Part shown: positions 1 through 7,226 of the stretch, one piece after another
Numbering within the stretch: the stretch's first letter is position 1
Layout: the number at the start of each line of letters is the position of its first letter
Assembly: GCA_900128565.1 (NCBI GenBank)
Contig: LT636259.1
Coordinates: forward strand, 1-10,234
DNA from: Stramenopiles sp. TOSAG23-6
Lineage: Eukaryota; Sar
Direction of reading: 5' to 3'
DNA length: 10,234 nt
Notes under the pieces: model-generated
What the model was told of the DNA's origin: nothing
Databases searched by the model: none
The model's input: the letters and a program-made list of their open reading frames with translations, nothing else
Translations under genes and position numbers: made by a program

Positions 1-1228
1 CTGAAGCACCCACAAAATTTATTCCTTTTTTATTATTACTATTATATTCTTTTTTGTGATTGTTGCTTATACCATTTTCTCTAAATATTGTTTTACTTTG
101 AGCGACAGAAGATTTTTTCGTAGTATCAACATAATCACTTGCAAATCTTTGGTATTTATGATTATTAGGGTTAGGGTTATCAACATAATCACTTGCAAAT
201 CTTTGGTATTTATGATTATTTTTCATTGGCCCTTCCACACTCATCTTCCATCCTTTTTCGAAAAGCATCTGATTGACTCTTGAGTCTTCACACATGGAGC
301 TGTTATTAGCACTGTTGCATGAAGTTTGCTGAAACGAATCAGTTTTCTCATTTTCAGAACACTTTGAATTTTTGACACTTTTTCTATAATTACTATCAAT
401 CGGAGGAATGTCGTTTTCTTCGCACAAATTTATAGGCTGATTTGAACTAATTCTGTGAACTACTGTTGTTGGTACTGAATGTACTGCAACTTCATCATCT
501 AAAATAACCGTGTTTCGTGTTTCGTTCTTCATGCTGGATATTTTTTCCACATTTATTTTCTCGGAAGTTTCCTTTGTGATTTTACCTTTTTTCGACCCGG
601 ATAAAATAGGATTTAAAAATGTAAATGGATTTTCACTGCTTATACTATCATTACATACACTATCATTACTATCGGTAGTTGTATTTTTTTCCACGTCAGG
701 GACACTATTGTCGGCAACAATGACGGGAGAATTGATAGGATCTGAAAATCTATCAAGAGTTTCCATAAACGAGCAAGCTTCAATTGGCTGAATACTATCT
801 GGAACAGCAACTACACATACACCTGCTTTACCATTTACTGTAGTATTATCTTTAAATCGAACGACGCAATTCACAACACTAGTAGGGGTCAAAGCAACAG
901 GTGCTGATGGAGGCTTCTCACGCAGAACTTCTACTTTTCTAGGTATATGGATATCTACCATCTGGTTCCGTGGAAGAGTCGTAGAACAAACAACTGGACT
1001 AGTAATGACTTCAGAAGTAACATCATTCTTTGCAGAATCATATATAGTTTCAAAATGATCATTTTTCGTTTGAACAAAAGGAGTTGTTGGGTTTGTTCTC
1101 ATCGGCTGAGGAGTCGACTCTAGGGAATGTCTATTCACTCCTATTGGTGAAATACTATAACTTCGTCCAGAATCAGTTCGCTCAAACGAGAAACCCTCAT
1201 CAGCCGTAACATTTACATAAGATTCCAT
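1..1228 (-). CDS. Unrecognised low-complexity protein, N-terminal part (runs off left edge)
   Basis: Reading the minus strand from ATG at 1228-1226 gives 409 uninterrupted codons to the window edge, so this is a 3'-truncated view of a real gene. The start is the first ATG after an in-frame TAA about 18 bases upstream. The protein begins MESYVNVTADEG and is rich in Ser, Thr, Asn, Val and charged residues. I see no signal peptide, membrane segment or catalytic motif, and most of it looks disordered. Near the edge it holds a duplicated segment (NNHKYQRFASDYVD twice, separated by NPNP). A consensus-like donor (AAG then GTGAGTAT, minus strand, about 1245-1235) sits just before the ATG, so a 5' UTR or alternative first exon is possible. 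It shares a 440-bp divergent promoter with the SNF2 gene. Function unknown. A nuclear regulatory protein would fit the composition, but that is a guess. Confidence 0.75.
   Translation of the reverse strand, partial: MESYVNVTADEGFSFERTDSGRSYSISPIGVNRHSLESTPQPMRTNPTTPFVQTKNDHFETIYDSAKNDVTSEVITSPVVCSTTLPRNQMVDIHIPRKVEVLREKPPSAPVALTPTSVVNCVVRFKDNTTVNGKAGVCVVAVPDSIQPIEACSFMETLDRFSDPINSPVIVADNSVPDVEKNTTTDSNDSVCNDSISSENPFTFLNPILSGSKKGKITKETSEKINVEKISSMKNETRNTVILDDEVAVHSVPTTVVHRISSNQPINLCEENDIPPIDSNYRKSVKNSKCSENEKTDSFQQTSCNSANNSSMCEDSRVNQMLFEKGWKMSVEGPMKNNHKYQRFASDYVDNPNPNNHKYQRFASDYVDTTKKSSVAQSKTIFRENGISNNHKKEYNSNNKKGINFVGAS
124..220. repeat. 54-bp in-frame direct duplication with telomere-like spacer
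   Basis: A 43-bp segment at 124-166 recurs exactly at 178-220. The spacer at 167-177 is AGGGTTAGGGT, which with the flanking bases reads as nearly two TTAGGG units. The 54-bp offset is 18 codons, so the minus-strand reading frame is kept and the protein gains a duplicated NNHKYQRFASDYVD block. Confidence 0.95.
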
Positions 1229-1668
1229 TGCAATATACTCACCTTAACATTTAAAAGATGGATATCAAAATTCAAGAACAAGCAAAAACGATATACGTCT
1301 GATGGTGATCCCTGTTGTTTCTCCCTATCACTCTCTCTACCGGTCACTCATGTGAAGCCACACTGAATCTACTGTTTTTGTACCAAATTTTGTACCAAAA
1401 TTTAATCTAGAATTTTTTGCAAGCATCATCATCTGATGGCTGGGTTCTGGGTACCACATATTTTCAATACCAGGTAGACCTCTCACTTACCACACAAACA
1501 TTCCTCCTACGTTGACTAAAAGTTCATATGAAAAAGGACCTCGCGCGGATTAACTCTGTATTATTCAATAGACTATATTTTTCCAGTATCTGTAGACACT
1601 ACTACACAACAGGCTGAAAATTTCAGATTGCATCATTATTCGGTTTAATATCGTGTGTTGTTTGAGTA
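1229..1668. promoter_or_regulatory. Divergent intergenic region between two head-to-head genes
   Basis: This 440-bp stretch separates the starts of the minus-strand gene ending at 1228 and the SNF2 gene starting at 1669, so it must hold both promoters and 5' UTRs. I see no long ORF, tRNA or clear TATA box. It contains a CT-rich tract (about 1319-1341), a GTACCAAA double repeat (1380-1403) and a GC-rich patch CTCGCGCGG (about 1540-1550). A GGTAAGTG donor-like string on the minus strand (about 1493-1501) could mark an untranslated intron, but no acceptor can be assigned. Confidence 0.5.
1380..1403. repeat. Two 12-bp GTACCAAA-type direct repeats, resembling the intron core
   Basis: GTACCAAATTTT (1380-1391) is followed directly by GTACCAAAATTT (1392-1403), and the central part is nearly palindromic. 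The stretch from about 1375 resembles the middle of intron 4 (about 5331-5355: GTTTTTATACCAAATTCTGTACC). It may be a paired regulatory site or a relic of the same element family. The similarity is short and AT-rich. Confidence 0.45.
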
Positions 1669-4600
1669 ATGGTTCCTAATTGGATAAAAAAGGGAATACG
1701 AAAACGTCCTTACTCTGAAGTTGCTGGAGTTGTGAATGGAACTCTTCCTCAGGAAAGTGGACCTCCCATAACGCCCGATCATATGTCCATCAAAGAACTA
1801 TCCACGAAATCGTCAAGTGCGATACAAATAAATGATGAAAATGTAAATTCTCGAAATATTCAGGTGGTTCAATCTAAGAATGTGTCTAAAAAAAAAGGAA
1901 AAAAGCGTAAAAAACAGACAGTCGAAGAAAAGAAAAATTTCGCCGAACGCATGGCAAAAGGCAGAGCAGAAAAACGACGCAAGCAAGCAGCGCAGACAGC
2001 AATTGATGAATTAAACAAAGACGTCTCTGAAATTGTAGATGAGAGTGAAGTAAATGAAGAAGAGGAATGCGTCGGTAATCGTAGAAGTTCGCGTTCTCGA
2101 GTATCCAGGTATATGCAAATTGACGGACAAACTGTTTTGAAAGCAAATAATTATACAATGGAACAAGGGGAACTTTCAGTGTATTCGCGTGAAGCTCGAG
2201 GTACGTTTGATGCATCCTCAAATGATATTAAGAGACCTGTTCGAAATGCATATATGCTATTTATGTCAGAATTTGAAGCCCCAACAGAAGACAATAGACC
2301 TTATATACAGCAAGCTTCGGAAACATGGCAAGGTCTTTCAGATGCTAAGAGAATGGAATTTAAACGCCGTCACCAACAAATGGAAGAAAAATGGTTAGAA
2401 ACGGTTGAAAATAATAAAAGAAAAGCTCAAGAAAAAATAGCTGCAGAAAAATTAGCCGATCAAAATAGGCAAATTTTAGCAAATAAACAACGCGACGAAG
2501 AATGGCAAAAACTAAATGAAAAACGCAAAATGAGTAAAGCTGCAAAAATGAAGGCACAAGGTAAAGATCGTGTGTTTGATCTGAGTACTATAGAAGGTCG
2601 TCGCCTTAAGCATAATAAATCAATGAAAGCTGAACGAGAGTCAGTTATTGCTCTACGGAATACAGTTTTTGCATATTATCGAAATAATCTCAAAGGATTT
2701 ACTGAAAATATCCCTCATGCCCTTTCAACATCTGAGTATGATGTAATGACGGCAGGGCTCGTGGATACTGAAGGCGCCCCATGTGTATCTCAACCAAGTA
2801 TTATTGTTAATGGTACTATGAGAAATTATCAATTGAAAAGTTTGGAATGGCTACTTTGGATGTATGTACGTTTTCATCAGAAATTTCAATTTTATTTATT
2901 TTCATACGAAATTTCGTACCTAACAAATTTTATAAAAAAAATATTTTTTCACAATATATGATCATGGTATGAATCCAATTCTCGCTGATGAAATGGGATT
3001 AGGTAAAACGTTGCAGACAATTGCATATTTAGCTGCATTAAAAGAGAGGGGCGTGTGTGGTCCACATGTACGTTTTCATTATGAATTTCTAATGTATTTT
3101 TGTTTCATATGAAATTTTGTAATTAATGATTTTTTTGATTTTTTTGTTTTTCACAATACATCTTGTTGTTGTGCCATTGAGCGTAATGAGTTCATGGATG
3201 AGTGAGTTTCGTCGTTGGTGTCCATCGCTACGTGTAGTTCGCTTGCATTCACAAGACAAACATGAAAGAATGCGTTTGCGTACATTTTCAAAATTGAAAT
3301 TCGTTTTTTTTTTTATCATATAAAATTTTGTATCTAACCAAAAAAATCAAATATTTGAAATATTTTCCTACAATATATGTACCCATGTAATTGCCGATGT
3401 CAAGAATTATGACGTCATTGTAACTACATATGATTATGTTAAAGTGAAGGAAATGAGACACACTTTGAGTTCTCGCATAGCTTGGAGATGTCTTGTACTT
3501 GACGAGGGTCACAAACTGAAAAATGATGAAGCTGAAATTAGCCTGGCAATGCGACGTGTTAATTGTCAATCAATACTATTATTAACTGGAACTCCTTTGC
3601 AAAATAATTTACATGAGTTATGGTCTCTATTGAATTTTTTATACCCTAAAATATTTCCCGAATCGATTGCATTTGATGACGCATTTAGTTTAAATGGTTC
3701 CCAGATGCAAATTAAACGAGACGTATTGTCAAGAGCACATCATCTTATGGTTCCTCTAATGTTACGCCGTGTGAAACATGAAGTCGAAACTATGCTTCCT
3801 CCAAGAGTTGAAACAATTATCAAATGTCCATTGAGTGAAATGCAGAATTTTTGGTATAAACGTTTGTTGTTGAAGAATTCTGCCATGTTACAAGGATTGG
3901 AAGAAAGACAAATTTTAAAAGAGAAGGGGGAAAATGTCGGACAAAACTCTGGTGGTGAATGGAAAAAATTGAAAAGTTTAATGATGCAACTTAGGAAATG
4001 TTGTAATCATCCATTTCTATTTCCTAATGTTGAAAATACACTTGCAGATGCTGATGAATTGATCAACGAAGATGGTGCTGCAAATGAATCAATCGTAAAA
4101 GCATCTGGAAAAATGGAGAACTTGGATCGTTTGCTTACTGGGTTGTTTGCAAATGGTCATCGTGTAGTCATATTTTCACAATTTACAAGATTTTTAGATA
4201 TTGTAGATGATTATCTTCAACTTCGTGGCTATCAATTCGCAAGACTAGATGGAGGAACAAATCGCGTACAACGTATGGTCGACATACAAGAGTTCAATAA
4301 ACCTAATTCTCCATTAGTTGCATTCATTATGAGCACAAAAGCAGGTGGTTTGGGTGTAAATCTTCAGACTGCTGATACAGTTATTCTTCTAGATAGTGAT
4401 TGGAATCCACAAAATGATTTGCAAGCGATGGCTAGAGTTCATCGTATTGGTCAGACTAAGTTGTGTCATGTATATCGTATGGTAAGTTCCGGTACGATGG
4501 AAGAACGAATTGTACAACGTGCTCAAAAGAAATTATTTCTAGATACAATGGTCAATCGTGGTTCCACCTCTAATGCTAAAGCGGTAGAAAAATTAGGTAG

Positions 4601-6216
4601 CAAAGAACTTCTTGAAGCTTTGTCCTTTGGTGTAGAGCGATTGTTTGACAAGAAAAATGATAATGATTCATTGGAGAAAGATAGATATTTGAGTGAAAGT
4701 GAGGTAGCTTCTATAATTGACCGTTCAAAAACAAAAGAATCTGTGAAAATCTCAGTTAATAATGAAGATGATAATACTAATGATGTATCTGAAAGTTCAT
4801 CTACAGCAACTACGATGAAATCTTCGTCAGTGAGTCTACAAAGTGGTCAGCGCCAAACTCTTGCATCATATGATGAAGTCGCACCAATGACAAAATTAAC
4901 ATTTTTTCAAGGACAAGATTTCCGTGCTGGGGGTGTTGCTACATATAAAGATATGGCAGATGCTTGGGTCGAAGAACTTAAATCTAAGCGGAAAGCGCGT
5001 GAAAGAAAGTCTAGATATATGCAAATTGATGGACAAACTGTTTTGAAAGCAAATAACTATACGATGAATCAAGGGGAACCTTCTGTGTTTCATCAAGAAA
5101 ATAGAAAAAATAAAGACGAACAAGTAGCTATCGTTGCTCAAACTGGTCCACAACGTGCTGGTCGTGATTATGAGCATGAATCACAGTGTTTGTATTGTTG
5201 GGACGGTGGTGATTTAGTGTGTTGTGATGGGTGTCCTGCTTCTTTTCACTTAGAATGTTTAGGATTATCAAAAGCTTCTTTAGATAATATGAAATTTCAA
5301 TGGTACGTTTTCATATTGAATTTCAAATTTTGTTTTTATACCAAATTCTGTACCTAACGATTTTCGGATTTTACATTTTTTTTCACATTACATGTATTGT
5401 CCTCATCACTCATGTATAGAATGTGGTCGCAAGGCTGCTGCGGTAGGTGGTCTTATTTTCCGATGTGAGGTTTGTCCTACTAGTTATTGCGAGGATCATT
5501 TACCTGATATTGCACGAAATAACATTACAAACAAATGTAAAAGATTTCAAAATCTCGGCCAAAATCATCCGAAACAAGCTTGTTTTGTGCTTTGTTCTGA
5601 AAAATGTCAAATCTTCCACAAGGCAACAAATGGTGGTTCTAATTTAAGTATTTTTAATACTTTGGAAAATAAGGAGAAAGCAATGCGGAACGCAGAACGA
5701 GATTTAAAGAAAGAGAAACAGAAAAAAACTCGTGATGCGTTGGCATGGCATAAAACAAAATCAGACGAACGCAAACAATGGTATGGCAACAGCACATCTG
5801 ATAAATTTGACAGTACAAATAGTAAAAATAAATCGTCTGAGTCTTCATTGATAAAAACAGAAGAAAATACAGAATGTTATAAAAAAACTCGTTCAAAATC
5901 ATTATTAAATGAAAATCGGTGGTTCAAAGGTATGCGATTAAAAGTTGATTATATGGGTAGACAATATTCCGCTAAAGTAGTTCGAACATCTAAAACTGCT
6001 TTGTATGTAAAGTATAGTGATGGATCACAAGAGGATATCTTATGGGAAGATGTCGAGGAGCGGGTTATTAAAGTCCCTGTAAAAAAGAAATCTGAAAATG
6101 TCATTTTGCCTCCACAAGACGAAATTAAAAATGAAGACAATCAAATAAATTTCATTTTGCCTCCACAAGACGAAATTAAAAATGAAGACAATCAAATAAG
6201 TATACACGATTTATAA
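1669..6216 (+). CDS. SNF2-family chromatin remodeller with HMG box, NSD-type PHD finger and Tudor-like domain (5 exons)
   Basis: Exons 1669-2865, 2960-3067, 3162-3279, 3379-5302 and 5394-6216 total 4170 nt, giving 1389 residues and a TAA stop. The start is the first ATG after an in-frame TGA. Visible domains: lysine-rich N-terminus; a [17 protein letters not shown] module at about 146-176; HMG box at about 188-250 ([15 protein letters not shown]); SNF2 ATPase from about 385, with Walker A DEMGLGKT 409-416, DEGH 516-519, the [10 protein letters not shown] motif, and the C-lobe arginine-finger motif [11 protein letters not shown] 823-833; a second copy of the module at about 1019-1049; a PHD finger followed by a C5HCH finger at about 1078-1153, as in NSD methyltransferases; a Tudor-like barrel at about 1292-1338. 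By family it should use ATP hydrolysis to slide or remodel nucleosomes in the nucleus, with the PHD and Tudor-like parts reading histone marks. The ATPase is nearest ISWI/CHD-type enzymes, but this domain order matches no named subfamily I know. The introns are unusual (separate entries). Its 3' end overlaps the convergent UBA/RAD17-like ORF. Confidence 0.93.
2104..2196 (+). repeat. Intragenic protein module, copy 1 ([14 protein letters not shown])
   Basis: Encodes [19 protein letters not shown] followed by xQGExSV, N-terminal to the HMG box. The same 19 residues recur at 5010-5066. Across those 57 bases the copies differ at five positions, all silent third-base changes. I do not recognise the domain. 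Its conservation suggests a defined fold or binding motif. Confidence 0.9.
2866..2959 (+). other. Intron 1 of the SNF2 gene (94 bp, non-AG acceptor, phase 0)
   Basis: Removing 2866-2959 joins ...LEWLLWMY to [17 protein letters not shown], restoring the Walker A region that the genomic frame breaks. The intron starts GTACGTTTTCAT and ends TTTTTTCACAATATAT. An internal GAAATTTCGTAC arm can pair with the 5' GTACG start, and CTAAC follows at 2919-2923. A shared TATG at the two borders leaves the junction ambiguous over five registers, but none gives GT-AG or GC-AG. Confidence 0.88.
3068..3161 (+). other. Intron 2 of the SNF2 gene (94 bp, non-AG acceptor, phase 0)
   Basis: Removing 3068-3161 joins GVCGPH to [12 protein letters not shown], the standard SNF2 motif Ia sequence, so the junction is well fixed. 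It starts GTACGTTTTCAT and ends GTTTTTCACAATACAT. It contains two small palindromes (TTCATTATGAA and TTTCATATGAAA) and ATTAAT in place of CTAAC. ACAT is present at both borders. No register gives an AG acceptor. Confidence 0.9.
3280..3378 (+). other. Intron 3 of the SNF2 gene (99 bp, non-AG acceptor, phase 1)
   Basis: Removing 3280-3378 gives [19 protein letters not shown], a sensible SNF2 stretch before TTYDYVK. The intron starts GTACATTTTCA and ends TTTTCCTACAATATAT, with a TTTCAA/TTGAAA inverted repeat near the start and CTAAC at about 3334-3338. GTAC is repeated at the two borders, leaving five possible registers, none ending in AG. Confidence 0.85.
5010..5102 (+). repeat. Intragenic protein module, copy 2 ([14 protein letters not shown])
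   Basis: Second copy of the module at 2104-2196, lying between the SNF2 C-lobe and the PHD finger. The 19-residue core is identical to copy 1. The flank differs moderately ([13 protein letters not shown] against [13 protein letters not shown]). Confidence 0.9.
5303..5393 (+). other. Intron 4 of the SNF2 gene (91 bp, non-AG acceptor, phase 2)
   Basis: Removing 5303-5393 joins KFQW to [10 protein letters not shown], completing the conserved W-x-C-P-x-H of the PHD/C5HCH unit. It starts GTACGTTTTCAT, has CTGTACCTAAC near 5348-5358 and ends TTTTTTTTCACATTACAT. GTA is shared at both borders. No register gives GT-AG. Confidence 0.9.
6101..6199 (+). repeat. 51-bp tandem duplication at the 3' end of the SNF2 gene
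   Basis: The segment beginning TCATTTTGCCTCCACAAGAC at 6101 recurs at 6152 with 51-bp (17-codon) spacing. It duplicates [15 protein letters not shown] at the extreme C-terminus. The near-perfect match suggests a recent event. The second copy also encodes, on the other strand, the last residues of the convergent ORF. Confidence 0.95.
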
Positions 6217-6991
6217 TTGGCAACACTTGTTTCTCTCCATTATTTTCACTCGCACTAGTAATTTTGCTTTCTTGTTGTTGCTGTTGTTGTTCTTGTGGCA
6301 ATGTTGATTTCACGTTTTCGAAAGCTCTTATTTTCTTTAATGGTGATAGTGGTGTTTGTGGTATTGATTGTTTTTGTTTTGTACAATTAGGAGTTTGTAA
6401 GGAACCAATAGCCGTCTTTATCCATTGCGTAACTTCAAGTACTTTCTTTTTATGGACTGCTAATGCTGAACAAGTTTGAGGCGCAAATTTATCAACCCAA
6501 AGATCATGTTTTTGTTGTTGATTTTGTAGTTTTGAGGGAAATATCGGTATTTTTCTTTTTCTACTTTGGTATGTTACATCCCTATGTCCTAGTGATTTTG
6601 TTTGTTTCAAAAAAGAAGGGTTTCTGTGTTTCAAGTCATTCTCTATTTTTGGATGTTTCTTTGTAAACTCTTCATTGATTTTTTTCCTATCTTGTTTCAC
6701 AACCACACCTCTTGAAGGACTTTTCATGGTGCCTCTAACAGCATTATGCATCGTTCGATGGGAATTAGTATCTATACTTTTTTTGGCTCTCTTTCGAGGT
6801 TGTGAACCTGATTGACATTTTGTAGAAAGCAAAGCACGTCTTGAACTACTTCGGGTGTTTTTAGAGACACTTTCTGCACCATTTGCAAACCAATCGATAG
6901 CATCCTCGATATTCTTGAATCGCAACGACGCATGCTTGGACTTTTCGGCATCGAATCCCATAGCGAGTAATTCGCTGAGAATATTCGGCAT
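6176..6991 (-). CDS. UBA-domain protein with RAD17-like N-terminal block, truncated before the ATPase
   Basis: From ATG at 6991-6989 the frame gives 271 residues. Residues 1-40 form a UBA-type domain (LLAMGFDAEKSKHASLRF, then IEDAIDWFANG), which usually binds ubiquitin. A basic Ser/Arg/Lys-rich linker follows. Residues about 164-192 read LWVDKFAPQTCSALAVHKKK, the hallmark N-terminal block of RAD17/Rad24, the checkpoint loader of the 9-1-1 clamp. A Walker A motif should follow within some tens of residues. Instead there is a polyQ tract and a stop at 6176, so the AAA+ core is absent. The last dozen residues are antisense to the SNF2 C-terminal repeat. An ATG at 7204 is in frame, but starting there would put 71 residues before the UBA domain and run through the telobox region, so I chose 6991. 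It may be a rearranged or decayed RAD17, a short functional UBA protein, or an exon with the rest elsewhere. Downstream of the stop on this strand I see no RAD17 sequence. Confidence 0.7.
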   Translation of the reverse strand: MPNILSELLAMGFDAEKSKHASLRFKNIEDAIDWFANGAESVSKNTRSSSRRALLSTKCQSGSQPRKRAKKSIDTNSHRTMHNAVRGTMKSPSRGVVVKQDRKKINEEFTKKHPKIENDLKHRNPSFLKQTKSLGHRDVTYQSRKRKIPIFPSKLQNQQQKHDLWVDKFAPQTCSALAVHKKKVLEVTQWIKTAIGSLQTPNCTKQKQSIPQTPLSPLKKIRAFENVKSTLPQEQQQQQQESKITSASENNGEKQVLPIINRVYLFDCLHF

Positions 6992-7226
6992 TTTGTTGAA
7001 AAATTCAATAATATGGATGAAGAAATATTCTTTTCTGACCTGACCAGTCTGTAAAATTTTGCGATTGATACCCCTAACCCTAGCTAGGCCTAGAATATTT
7101 ATACGCAGATGCATAATATTATAATTTGATGCGCCGTTAAAACGTTTTTGAGAATTGATCTTGAGTAACTGTTGATCGGTTAAAAGCAACGAAAAACGGT
7201 TCAAAGAAGCCAGAAGTTCACATAAA
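6992..7226. promoter_or_regulatory. Short divergent promoter between the UBA/RAD17-like gene and the Sel1 gene
   Basis: This 235-bp gap separates two head-to-head starts and presumably drives both. It holds a telobox-like motif at 7072-7083 next to a small palindromic string (CTAGCTAGGCCTAG). No clear TATA box is visible. Confidence 0.45.
7072..7083. promoter_or_regulatory. Telobox-like CCCTAACCCTAG motif
   Basis: Nearly two units of the CCCTAA telomere repeat lie between two divergent starts. In plants short telomere-repeat motifs in promoters (teloboxes) bind Myb-type factors. The same role here is inference. Confidence 0.4.

Noticed and set aside
510-791. Plus-strand ORF of 93 codons
   Set aside because: It is antisense to the 409-codon open minus frame and has the hydrophobic look of a shadow translation.
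1233-1245. AAG/GTGAGTAT donor before the left gene's ATG as proof of a coding intron
   Set aside because: The string is a good U2 donor, but an in-frame TAA precedes the 409-codon frame and no paired acceptor can be assigned, so it is kept only as a possibility.
3501-3512. DEGH instead of DEAH in the SNF2 motif II
   Set aside because: DEGH followed by K/R-x-K-N is normal in many SNF2 ATPases, so it is not a lost catalytic site.
2866-5393. The introns as U12-type AT-AC introns
   Set aside because: Shifted registers of introns 2 and 3 can be written AT...AC, but introns 1 and 4 cannot, and no U12 donor (ATATCCTT) is present.
2866-5393. The gene as a frameshifted pseudogene instead of a spliced gene
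   Set aside because: The interruptions are four similar inserts of 91-99 bp, and removing them restores conserved motifs exactly. Random decay would not do this.
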